Of a DNA stretch of 64,000 bases, positions 1 to 8,975 are shown in pieces. The number at the start of each line of letters is the position of its first letter. Within the stretch, counting starts at the first letter, position 1. Made by a program: the position numbers and the translations under genes. Under the pieces are notes generated by a model. That model did not search any database and was not told the DNA's origin. It saw nothing but the letters and a program-made list of their open reading frames with translations. The stretch spans positions 51,504,797-51,568,796 of the forward strand of contig CM045738.1 in assembly GCA_024760905.1 (NCBI GenBank). Reading direction: 5' to 3'. Origin of the DNA: Plotosus lineatus (taxonomy: Eukaryota; Chordata; Actinopteri; Siluriformes; Plotosidae).

Positions 1-491
1 TGAGAGTCACTGCCCACCCTGACATTGAAGTCACCGAGGATGATTAGCTTGTCCTTGGGGTCTATACGTGTGATGACGATGTGCAGATCACCATAGAAGG
101 CCTCCTTAACAGGTGTGTCCACTTGAAGCATTGGGCTGTATTGATAAGCGAGAGTGACAAACTTGTCCCCTTGCAGTGGTAGTCGAAGGGATATGATACG
201 GTCAAAATGACCTGTTAGTATTGCATGAAGCTTGTTGGTGATGACATTCTTTATCATGAAACTGACACCTGACTGGGGATGTTCTTCTATTCCTCTCTCG
301 CTCCAGAAAAGGGTGTAGCCTGCTCCATGTTCAATAAGTGATCCTTCCTCAGCAGAGCGAGCCTCACTGAGGGCTGCAATGTCAACATCAAGCCTTGAGA
401 TTTCTTTAGCCACGAGAGCAGAACGTCTTTGTGGACGATCATTGCCATCCGAATCCAACAAGGTACATACATTCCAGTACGCAATTTTCAT
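1..491 (-). CDS. LINE AP-endonuclease N-terminus, partial (cut by window edge)
   Basis: Read on the minus strand from an ATG at 491, one frame stays open for 163 codons and runs off the window. It is the N-terminal apurinic-like endonuclease of a non-LTR retrotransposon, the enzyme that nicks target DNA for target-primed reverse transcription. Visible family motifs are an initial WNV-TLL strand, a LSEAR segment holding the metal-binding Glu, a GAGYTLFWS strand, and ILGDFNVRVGSDS just before the edge. The style matches the zinc-finger-tailed LINE copies at 44.9-48.4 kb and 52.9-55.7 kb, so I place it in the same group. The absence of any stop makes this one of the better kept coding pieces here. 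The remainder lies outside the window. Confidence 0.75.
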   Translation of the reverse strand, partial: MKIAYWNVCTLLDSDGNDRPQRRSALVAKEISRLDVDIAALSEARSAEEGSLIEHGAGYTLFWSERGIEEHPQSGVSFMIKNVITNKLHAILTGHFDRIISLRLPLQGDKFVTLAYQYSPMLQVDTPVKEAFYGDLHIVITRIDPKDKLIILGDFNVRVGSDS

Positions 492-506
492 GTGATATTT
501 TCTTCG

Positions 507-650
507 TTGCCCCTTGCTAAAGGGTTGTGTCAGGAAGGGCATCTGACATAAAAACCTATGCCAAATCAAATGTGCAAATCAGATGATTTGCTGTGGCGAC
601 CCCTGATAAAGGGCAAAAAGCCAAAAGGAAAAGAAGAAGAAGAAGAAGAT
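507..650 (+). repeat. SINE tail / RTE-A 3' end fragment
   Basis: This stretch reads through a block with GTTGTGTCAGGAAGGGC, then GCCAAATCAAATG, then CTGTGGCGACCCCTGA and an A/G-rich (AAG)n end. The last part equals the end of the RTE-A reading frame (codons CGDP-stop) plus its 3'UTR. The first part is the block shared by RTE-A 5'UTRs and by the SINE copies at 13.5, 33.9 and 56.6 kb. It is therefore a 5'-truncated SINE copy rather than a plain RTE end. Confidence 0.7.
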
Positions 651-688
651 CTTCTTTGTTTAGCACCGCACTAGACCGTTTCTAGTGT

Positions 689-1580
689 TTTCCATCTACA
701 CAACGCTAGAAGTAAACAAGAGCTGGATATAACACTCAACAACAGCCGCCTGTCTCATGATGCAAAACCAGTGTACCTTGGAGTCACCTTGGACAGGACT
801 TTGACATACAAAGCCCACCTGCAAAAAGTAGCCAAGAAAGTTCAAACAAGAAACAACCTTGTGCAGATGTTGGCTGGTACTACATGGGGAGCCAGTGCAA
901 GGACACTACGTTCAGCAACATTAGCACTGTCATACTCTGTAGCGGAATACTGTGCTGCTGTCTGGAGGAACTCAGTTCACTGCAAACTAGTTGACACCAG
1001 ATTGAACTGTGCTATGCGGACCATATCAGGTACACTAAAATCAACACATACAGACTGGCTGCCAGTTATGTGTAATCTTGTCCCGCCAGATATCCGCAGG
1101 GAAGCTGTCACTGCAAAGTTACTGGACTCTACACTCCAGATCCCAGGCCTTCCCTGCTGAATGATATTGAGCACCACCCACGATACCGACTGACTTCAAG
1201 AAAACCCATCTGGTCTAACCTGCCCACAACAAACTACTCCATGGTAGAAAACTGGCAATCCAGATGGAATAAGGGAACAGCACCAAACAGGGACATCGTG
1301 AATGATCCAACAACTGCACTAAATGGTATGGATATTCATCGAGACCTGTGGTGTAAATTGAATCGTTTTCGCTGCGGTACTGGCCCGTGCCGATACATGT
1401 TGGAAAAATGGGGATACATTGACTCACCAAATTGTGATTGTGGAGCTATCCAAACTATGCAGCACATACTACAAGAGTGCCCTGAAACACAACTGACAGG
1501 AGGCCTCTATGAACTACATGAGGCCACGGATGTCGCGGTTGAATGGCTGAGAAACAACAGCATACGATAGAAGAAGAAGC
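689..1580 (+). mobile_element. LINE 3' fragment (RT thumb and C-terminal zinc motif)
   Basis: From about 689 one frame reads the post-RT region of a non-LTR retrotransposon: YLGVTLDRTL, then HLQKVAKKVQTRNNL, then WLPVMCNLVPPDIRR, ending at a stop near 1,160. A second frame (1,241-1,570) continues with a Cys-His motif of the form CDCG...H-x3-ECP that closes many jockey/I/R1-like ORF2 proteins. One frameshift therefore separates the halves. The endonuclease and RT core are missing, as expected for 5' truncation. An (AAG)n-like end follows the stop. It differs from the RTE, Rex3 and zinc-finger LINEs elsewhere here. The exact clade is not assigned. Confidence 0.65.
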
Positions 1581-2290
1581 ACCGCATAGGGAGATGACCT
1601 GTTGGCAGCAATGAGCTAACCGGGTAGGAGGAGTCAAGCAATTTTTGGGTCACCTTTTCTAGACCTGTCTCCATGTAGAGCAAGCAGTGCTGTCCCTAAA
1701 AAGGATGCTATGTGAAACCGGATGATGCTGTTGCCTCATTCTACAATTAAACAACCTATTACAACAGGACCGCCTACATGCAGGCTTGAGACTGCAGCTT
1801 CCAGTGCCATCTTGCAACTGCTGTTTTTGCCCCTCCCCGATTGCTGTAGGACTTTGCTCTTCCCCTGCACCAACTGATTGGCACTCTTCAGGTACAGGGA
1901 CATTCTGCAGTAGCTCAGCAGGCTAAGACGGCTGTGGTGATCTCAGGACTGTAGGTTTTATATCAGAGTTTCCTTCTCCTTGATACACTGTCTGCCAAGA
2001 CTAATGAGCTGTATCTGCCATGTTTGAAATCAGTGTTGTCCTTCACCTAGATGGGCTGCCCGGCGCAAACTAGTTTTAAGGCGCTAGAGGCCCGCCTTCG
2101 CCCCTTCTCCATGTCTGTGGAAACAGGACTTGCTGGGCTATGAGATAGCTGCACGTGAAGGCCAGGGAGCTGGGCTTTTGCTGACAGAGGCTCCATTGAA
2201 GCATGCCTTTTGGAAGCATTTTTTTAGAGAAGTAAGGGCTTAACTGCACAACCCACCCCTGTCAGTGTCAGCTTTTGAGACCCGAGTACT
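1581..2290. other. Unassigned spacer
   Basis: No open frame of note, no tandem repeat and no recognised transposon motif. It may be old decayed repeat DNA. Confidence 0.4.
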
Positions 2291-2425
2291 ACCTCTGCAA
2301 TAGACAGGCAACCTGTTGAGGTGTTTCCGTCTTATTGCCAGAAATCAGCTGGGATTGATTCCAGCTTCCCTGTGGCCATGATGGATGGATGGATAAATGG
2401 AAGGATAGATGGATGGATGGCTACA
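2291..2425 (+). repeat. L2-type SINE/LINE tail with (ATGG)n end
   Basis: A short stretch with GACAGGCAACCTGTTGAGG and CAGCTGGGATTGATTCCAGC has the shape of the common fish tail in which 'gcgacctgtccagggtg' and 'gctgggataggctccagc' blocks precede a tetranucleotide end. Here the end is a degenerate GGATGGAT array at about 2,386-2,420. Confidence 0.5.
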
Positions 2426-2574
2426 TCATATTCTCAGTACTAGACCTGATTATGTATAAACTGTAATTATTTGTTTGTCTGTTTGTTCTTATTTACACTA
2501 CAGTTGTTATAAACACACATTCTCTCACCAGATTCTCAAAAACAACGCAGGACTGAGACTGGAGACTCCTCCCT

Positions 2575-2662
2575 CACAGCTCAATGGGCTTGGATTCCAT
2601 CTCCAAGCTCAGACATATTTGTGAGGAGTGTAGATGTTCTCCCTGTGCTTGAGTGTGAATGG

Positions 2663-2731
<69 letters not shown>

Positions 2732-2850
2732 GGCCCTGTAATGGTCTGGTGAGTTGTTCAGGGTATACCCTACCTTCACCCAGTGTAGGATGCAGTCTCC
2801 CTGTGACAATAGTAGGATTGATCACTTTGCCAAATGATTGAGAGTGAGTG
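2575..2850 (+). repeat. SINE/L2-type tail carrying an expanded (GT)n
   Basis: The left part (GATGTTCTCCCTGTG..GAGTGTGAATGG) and right part (TTGGCCCTGTAATGG.. CAGTGTAGGATGCAG) are adjoining pieces of the fish V-SINE-like repeat. A (GT)n tract at about 2,667-2,730 has grown between them. The same arrangement recurs at 34,352-34,545. Confidence 0.55.
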
Positions 2851-4345
2851 AGAAAATTTCACCATGTCAATCAATATTTTTAATATATTTTGAATTATTT
2901 TGAATGAGTCATTTATATAGAAGCAATGACATGTAAGGGCATTCATGCGGTTTTCAACTGGAACTTCTATCATTGCTTGTCTTATGGATATTAATCAATG
3001 GCCCCTAATCAATCAGCCTTATTAACTCTGTGCTGTGGCAAGCAAAAGTTAATTTACAATTACTATTTAATAATTGTGTAATTACATAGCCATATCATAC
3101 ACACTGACTGGCAGATGCATTAAACTTTATTTGTATGACATGACTCCCTATTTAGGATGTGAGAAACTTTTACAGCATTCCCTGCATTCCCAAGAAAACG
3201 TCTGTTTGCAATTTGCACACTTGGTGGACAAATGCATCAACAAATCGATGACAAGGTTTAAGTGAAAAAGTAAAAAAATTACTATCATTAAACAGAGAAG
3301 TGTTGGCATGTTATTTGTCTAAACCAATCTAGATCTGGTGTTAAAAAACACACAGCAAGCTTTTTCCATGCTGTTTAAGCCAAATCTCGACATGCTTGAG
3401 CTGATGCTCTTACAAGGGGAAAATAGCCGTCACGTCTACACCACCGCCTGCTCAGGATACTTTCGTTTGGATATGGAGTGAGATGAAAATGATATGAAAT
3501 TAGAAAAAAGGTCCAGATTTCATCCGTACATATACTGTGGCTGTTCGAAATCTGAAAATGCCGCTTTGAAATACGAATGTTTGCTTTATGGGTTTAAAAA
3601 GTGCCCAAGGTTCAAACTTTGGTTTTATGTTTCAAATAGTCTGTTTGGAGGTGTCAGAATTAATCAGTGTCTTGTTGTGTCCTTCACTGGTTTTGTGTTA
3701 CTATAGAAATCCTGCCAACTTGTCTTCAAGACCCACAAATGTACGGAATCTTGGTTTAGGATCAGGTTTTTTCATCAATCTTTTTTTTGGTACGCATTCA
3801 TTTATTTTGGACAGAATCTCCTCAAATCCTGCTGAGGTTAAAGGTTAACAGTAATAATAAAACCAGCGCACTAAGCTTATCTTTTATCATTTGATAGACA
3901 TAAGCCTATGTTTTTTGAAGGCAATAAATTTCCTGAGCTGTTCGTCACCATGTTTTCAGCTCCAGGCGTAACTCATTCGGTACAGAAACCTGTGGACAGA
4001 TACACAGCAGGAAGAGGAATATTTATTCGCCTGATTATTTAATAAATCATGCAGTTGGAAAAGTAGAGGCTCAGTGTAAAAAAAAATAAAAACCTTGCAT
4101 GCCTGTGTGGTGAATAGCCGGCCCAAGTTGCAGTTTCGGAGAAATGCTGTGGTGCGTTTCACTCCTCACATTTGTATCAGCCTGCGGTGTAGCACTAACC
4201 AGCTACAGGAAGCCTACGGTGGCCCCGCAGAGACAAAATAAGTCTACATTGAAATGTAATATGGGTAATCATCAAACTTGCAGACTTGGGAAAGACTGTA
4301 TTCAGGGTGATTGATAGAACAAATGAGCTGCATGAAAGTTCAGTT
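2851..4345. other. Unassigned AT-rich spacer
   Basis: Contains only short open frames (70-86 codons) without recognisable motifs, codon pattern or splice context. I see no transposon signature. Confidence 0.4.
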
Positions 4346-4347
4346 TT

Positions 4348-4440
4348 GTGTATGTGTGTGTGTGTGTGTGTGTGTATGTGGGTGTGTGTATGTGCGTGTG
4401 TATGTGGGTGTGTGGGTGGGTGTGGGCGCGTGTTGGTGGA
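4348..4440 (+). repeat. (GT)n microsatellite, imperfect
   Basis: GT dinucleotides interrupted by GTATGTG and GGGTG variants. Confidence 0.9.
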
Positions 4441-4811
4441 TATGGGTTTTTTTCCATATTTTTTTTAGCTAAAGAGGAACTCTGCCCGTTAGCTCAGTGT
4501 TGATTCAGTCTGTTTTTGTTGATGGGTCTGTTGTTGTTTAACGCCAGATGCTTTGGGTCAGATCAATGTGACTCCCTAACTGATGCTAGTTTGGTGGGCA
4601 GAGTGTTGAGCGAGTGTGAGATGTGTTTGCTCAATGAGTCATGTTGAGCTGAGCTGTTACTTCAGTGAGAGGAAATGATCAGTTTAACATTCAATATCGC
4701 CCACCTCCTCCTTCAACTGACCACCACCGATTCAACATTCTTCATCCTTAATCAGTCAGAAAGTGACAGAGAAACATAGCGCCATCATCAGACAACTGAT
4801 GGAATTTCAGT
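4441..4811. other. Unassigned spacer
   Basis: No coding or repeat signal recognised between the two microsatellites. Confidence 0.4.
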
Positions 4812-4812
4812 G

Positions 4813-4845
<33 letters not shown>

Positions 4846-4920
4846 GTGTGTGTGTGTTTGTGTATCTATGTGTGTGTGGGGGTGGGGGTTTTGTGTGTGT
4901 GTGTGTGTGTGTGTGGCGGG
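4812..4920. repeat. (CA)n-(GT)n inverted microsatellite and poly-G
   Basis: A (CA)n run switches at a CGCG centre (about 4,842) directly to a (GT)n run, giving a near-perfect inverted repeat that could form a hairpin or cruciform. A second (GT)n follows and ends in a G run at about 4,917-4,928. Confidence 0.85.
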
Positions 4921-5215
4921 GGGGGGGGCTATGCTCTTTGACCTCTGCACCTGCAGAGTTAAGTCTCCAGCCTCTAGAGTTTATTTGGATTACCATTTCT
5001 TTCTCTGTTTATCTCACCCTCTCCATCTTCTCGCTCTTGAGAAAATCCTATATTAAAATCATCTTTATGAAATGAAGCCATTGAAGCAGAAGCAATACAG
5101 TGACAGGATGGATACAGAATAAAGATACAAAGGCTGCACATTAAGTAGGTTGAGGGTCAGTGCAGACGCTCTGATGCTGACTTATGTCTGGAAAACACTG
5201 AATGTAGAGTGCCAT

Positions 5216-5245
5216 TCATCCATCCATCCATCCATCCATCCATCC

Positions 5246-5319
<74 letters not shown>

Positions 5320-5324
5320 TTATC
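5216..5324. repeat. (ATCC)n/(ATCT)n microsatellite, left flank
   Basis: A short (ATCC)n block passes into a long (ATCT)n block. It is cut at 5,325 by the LTR-like unit; the same tetranucleotide resumes at 6,365. Confidence 0.9.
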
Positions 5325-5402
5325 TGTTACGAGCATGTACATTTATGTGTAATATAAAAGGTGGTCACTTAGTCTAAATTGGGGGTCCTGCGTATCTTTG
5401 CT

Positions 5403-5541
5403 GAAATCTTCTTTTTCTTCTTCTTTTCCTTTCGGCTGTTCCCTTCAGGGGTCTTCACAGCAAACCATCCGCCTCCATCTCGCCCTGTCCTCGGCATCTT
5501 CTTCTCTTACTCCAATGACCTTCATGCCTTCCTTCATCATA
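5403..5541 (-). mobile_element. RTE-A 3'-end fragment inserted in LTR-like unit
   Basis: On the minus strand this reads the last codons and 3'UTR of RTE-A, with the (AAG)n tail at about 5,408-5,425. The matching LTR-like copy at 32.5-33.4 kb lacks it, so the RTE piece inserted after the LTR-like unit. Confidence 0.8.
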
Positions 5542-6324
5542 CTTATATAATATGTTTGCTGTATCTACTCACTGGTGCACATTGGTGAGTCAGGGCTAGT
5601 GATAGTTTCACACATAGACGCAGTATGTTTAAGGACACATGTACTTTAAGGTAGTAGTGGTGTGAGACCTGGGTGCACGTGTACTGGTGGTATTGTACAA
5701 TGCTTTGGGGTGTTGCGAAATCACAGGGGAGTGCTGCATCCAAAAGAAAATGGTGGAAAGGACTACTGGAGTTGCACAAGCCAACGGAGGGGAGGAGCAA
5801 CACAGACATGTTGGGGCTGGTCTGGGCTTGCCTGGACTTGTTCAGGCTTGTACCAGAGTGAAAACAACTTGTTGTGGGAATCTATATTAAGGACCCGTGG
5901 TCGACTGGCTAGGGGGCTCTTCCAGTCTCCTTGTGGCTCTTCGGGTGGATCATGGATCAACTCATCTCAGGTGAACCATGGAACACGCTTCACCTAAGTT
6001 TCATTGCTCGGGACTTCATCGACACAGTTCATCCTCCACGTCCATGCACAGCCCACGAGAGGATGGTCATCAGTTGTTTCGTCTGACACGCGGAATGGCA
6101 AGCCTTTCCCCGCCAGCACATGTGCTATCACTAAATTTACCCTGCTGAAGGCACTTGGTGACTATGGGACCCTTATATGGTTTAGGTCTAAGTTGTGAAT
6201 AATGTGAATTTTGTCTTATTTTGTTCATAGTATTAAATTGTACATAGTTTATGTCGTGGTCTGTCGTGCTTTGCTGGTTTCACAGTGCAATTTCCATCCT
6301 CTAAATTTTCCTATCCGTAACAAG

Positions 6325-6341
6325 TGGGGGCTTGTCCGATA
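6325..6341 (+). other. Primer-binding-site-like sequence (tRNA-Pro type)
   Basis: TGGGGGCTTGTCCGATA differs at a few positions from the well-known tRNA-Pro PBS TGGGGGCTCGTCCGGGAT. It sits two bases after the CGTAACA end of the LTR-like segment, the expected place. The second copy has it too (complement at about 32,520-32,540). Confidence 0.6.
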
Positions 6342-6364
6342 GAATCCGTTAGGCATACATAACA

Positions 6365-6456
<92 letters not shown>

Positions 6457-6476
6457 GTATGTATGTATGTATGTAT
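6365..6476. repeat. (TATC)n/(TATG)n microsatellite, right flank
   Basis: Tetranucleotide array directly abutting the end of the LTR-like unit, passing into (ATGT)n at its right end. Confidence 0.9.
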
Positions 6477-6791
6477 TGATTATCACTTCCTTCATGTGTT
6501 GAAAGGAGTCTCCAGTGCCACAATGCAAGCTTAAGGTTTTTAGGAAATAACAGTTTGCATATAATAATTTTACTCCAGAGGCTTTCATTAACCCGATTAA
6601 TGCACAATTTGAACTATGCATTTTAATTGTTATTTAATAATGTATTTAAATGGAATTTAAAACATCACATGAATAAAACTGAACAGATTCTGCACAAATT
6701 TATCAGGTGTTGGAGATGTGTCACCATATTTAATGAGTATCATGAGAAGAGAAACAAAACAAACAAGACAAAGAATGAATAAATAACTAAA
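6477..6791. other. Unassigned AT-rich spacer
   Basis: Nothing recognised before the TA target site of the pogo-like element. Confidence 0.4.
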
Positions 6792-7142
6792 TACAGTAGG
6801 CCCTTGACTATTCACGGTTTTGCACTGACGGTTTGCATATTCGCGGATTGCCGAGCAACTGTCACGTCATTCAATTTCAGCCAATGGCTGTCCTCATTCC
6901 TGCTGATTGGTTGAGATGATGTAACTCCCCTTTTACCTCATTCGTGCACAAGTTGTCAATGAGCCTTTTTTAGTGTGTTTCAATTACCAGTTAAGCTCCA
7001 TGATGCCACTCAAACGGTGTTTGTCTTCTCTGGCTAAGCGATAGAAAACGTTGGATGTCTCTTCTGAAGAAATAAGACTTTCTCCTGAAGAAACAACATT
7101 TTCCTCTGAAGTGCCCGAAGAGGAATAATCATTTGAACTGTT

Positions 7143-7434
7143 GTGTTAAAGTTTTTTTTTCAATTACTATTCCAGTACAATACCTAAGTTAATGTTTAGA
7201 ATGCTTGTGTGTGAGATTTTATGTTTTGTAGCATGTTTAAAAAACGATACCAAAAGGATAGACTTCAATAATTATGATTCATGTCCTTTTACATTGAATG
7301 TGATGTCTCCAAGATGGCGCTGCCTAGAGGGCAACGTTGCGGAGTTCTCAGAGTCAAATTGTTTCATTGTTTGTGTTAATTTGTTTTATATGTTGTTGTT
7401 TGTTTGTTTTTTGCACTCTGCTCGTCAATGACTG
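7143..7434 (+). repeat. Left arm of a ~290-bp inverted repeat
   Basis: Matches 12,192-12,484 in inverted orientation, from GTTAAAG...TTTTTCAATTA through AATGTTTAGAATG to TTTTTTGCACTCTGCTCGTC. The two arms would read similar 79-codon frames, but nothing suggests these are real proteins. Confidence 0.8.
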
Positions 7435-7605
7435 AGCGACCCGACTACAGCTATGAGATTGGACGTCTCATACAGCTTATTGTTAGCCGGGGTGTACCTA
7501 GCATTGAGCTACCATAGCATATTAGCTCAAGATAGGAGTTGAGCATGCTCAGTTCTAAACGTCCGATCTCATAGCTAGAGTAGGGTCGCTCAGTCATTGA
7601 TGAGC
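7420..7605. repeat. Imperfect palindrome with 47-bp arms
   Basis: Left arm 7,420-7,466 and right arm 7,559-7,605 are inverted copies with only a few mismatches, around a centre of about 92 bp. The left arm overlaps the end of the 290-bp inverted repeat, and the right arm abuts the (AAG)n tail of the LINE. Confidence 0.8.
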
Positions 7606-7764
7606 TTCTTCTTCTTCTTTGATTAAAACATATTTTATTCAAACATGAAATGGATTGGGCACAAGTTATCCAACTTAATAAAGCCCTCTCCAGGTAGTTA
7701 CAGTAATTATATTACAAAATATACAGCAAGATACTCACAAGGGAAGGATATATATACAAAAGAA

Positions 7765-8791
7765 TTAAAGGAATTGTTTAGTATTACAAATAAATATTTG
7801 TACACGTTTGAAAACATTCTGTTTTTCTCTCAGAGAGTAATCTGCATTGCCATTTAAAATGAGATTAATATCGATTGGTGCTCTTTGATGGACAATGTAC
7901 TTTAAAGTTTTTAACATTTGTTCACGTTGAAAATTATATAAGGGACATTCTAGAAAATAGTGGAAAACATTCTCACACTTGTGGCCACACTGACAGCGTG
8001 CATCATCCTTTACATTAATTCTAAATATATCATCATTAAGTGAACTCGACATATATCTTAATCTTGTGTGTAAAATATTTAACTTCCTTTTCCCATATAT
8101 ATAATATACCAGTGCACATTCTGGTTTTAGACAAATCGCTGATCTAAATGAAACTACAGAATTGCTGTCTCTGGTTCCTAGTGGGATAATCATTCCACAA
8201 TTTAACTGTTGATGGAAAAAATGAAAGTGTTGAATATTTTAATCGTGTAGGAGGTATACTATAATCATGGCTATTTCTTAATGGATAGTTCGTTCTGTTC
8301 GCTACGACTGGAGGTAGTAGATCACAGAGAAAAGTTGGAGTAAGACGTTTGTGTATCTTATAAAATAACATTAATTTACGGACACGCCTTCTTTCAGACA
8401 GCAATTCCCAGCCCATTTCAAAGTATAGTGATTGAGAATAAGCATATCTTGGCAGTCCAGTAACAATGTGGGCAGATTCAAGCTGTAACTTTTCTAATTT
8501 CTTGGCTTGCTCAATCGAACACCCGTCCCATACCTCACATGCATACTCAAAGTTTGGTCTGATAAATACGGTATAAATTTTGGACAGTGTCACTCTATTT
8601 AGTAGAAATTTTAACTTTCGAAGTGAGCCTATCATTCTGGAAGTCTTTTTAACAATATTTTCAATATGAACGTGCCATCTCCCATTTGATGAAAAACATA
8701 AATCCAAATGTTTGTGAGATTCCACTGCTTTCACTTTACAGCCGTCAAAATACAAACCAATATCTTGATTATTCCTAATAGTGAATAGCAT
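7765..8791 (-). pseudogene. LINE RT C-terminal half in two frames
   Basis: The frame at 8,791-8,144 reads the thumb and connection region (HKHLDLCFSSNGRWHVHI, then RMIGSLRKLKFLL, then FFPSTVKLWND). The overlapping frame at 8,193-7,765 reads the C-terminal domain, with LHTRLRYMSSSLNDD and a zinc-binding-like CQCG...CENVFHYFLECPLY. They join across a single frameshift around 8,150-8,190. Confidence 0.75.
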
Positions 8792-8975
8792 AGTTTCAGT
8801 TTTTTTCTGGGTTATATGAAATTAACCAATCCTTAGCCCAATTGCATAGAAGTTCTAAATTTTCATTCATAAGCTGTTCCATTAATTGCTTTTCTTTTGA
8901 CAATGTTCTGAATTGAGTATCTTCAGCGAAAAGCCAAATAAAACAATTTAATTTATCTGCAATCTCATTTAGGAC

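Larger units (their letters stand above)
5325..6364 (+). mobile_element. LTR-like unit with primer-binding site, copy 1
   Basis: The unit starts TGTTACGAGCAT and ends GGCATACATAACA. A homologous copy lies in minus orientation at 32,499-33,372, and comparison of the two fixes both ends. Inside, a TG...CA segment bounded by TGTTACG (5,325) and CGTAACA (6,316-6,322) looks like an LTR of about 1 kb including an inserted RTE piece at 5,403-5,541. Two bases later comes TGGGGGCTTGTCCGATA, close to the tRNA-Pro primer-binding site of retroviruses and some gypsy elements, then about 20 more bases to the end. No gag or pol frame is present; the 111-codon frame at 5,662-5,997 is not conserved as a protein between copies. 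It lies within a (TATC)n array. It could be a non-autonomous LTR derivative or another TGTTACG-ended element. Confidence 0.65.

Noticed and set aside
2574..2825. Thr-His or Cys-Val repeat proteins over (CA)n/(GT)n arrays (also at 4,748, 32,231, 33,218, 33,345, 34,219)
   Set aside because: Microsatellites are open in several frames by chance; no start context, domains or conservation.
5662..5997. 111-codon protein in the LTR-like unit
   Set aside because: The homologous unit at 32.5-33.4 kb does not keep the same frame; differences include frame-changing indels.
5650..6360. Endogenous retrovirus provirus
   Set aside because: A PBS-like site is present but no gag, pol or env frame follows; the unit ends about 20 bases later in both copies.
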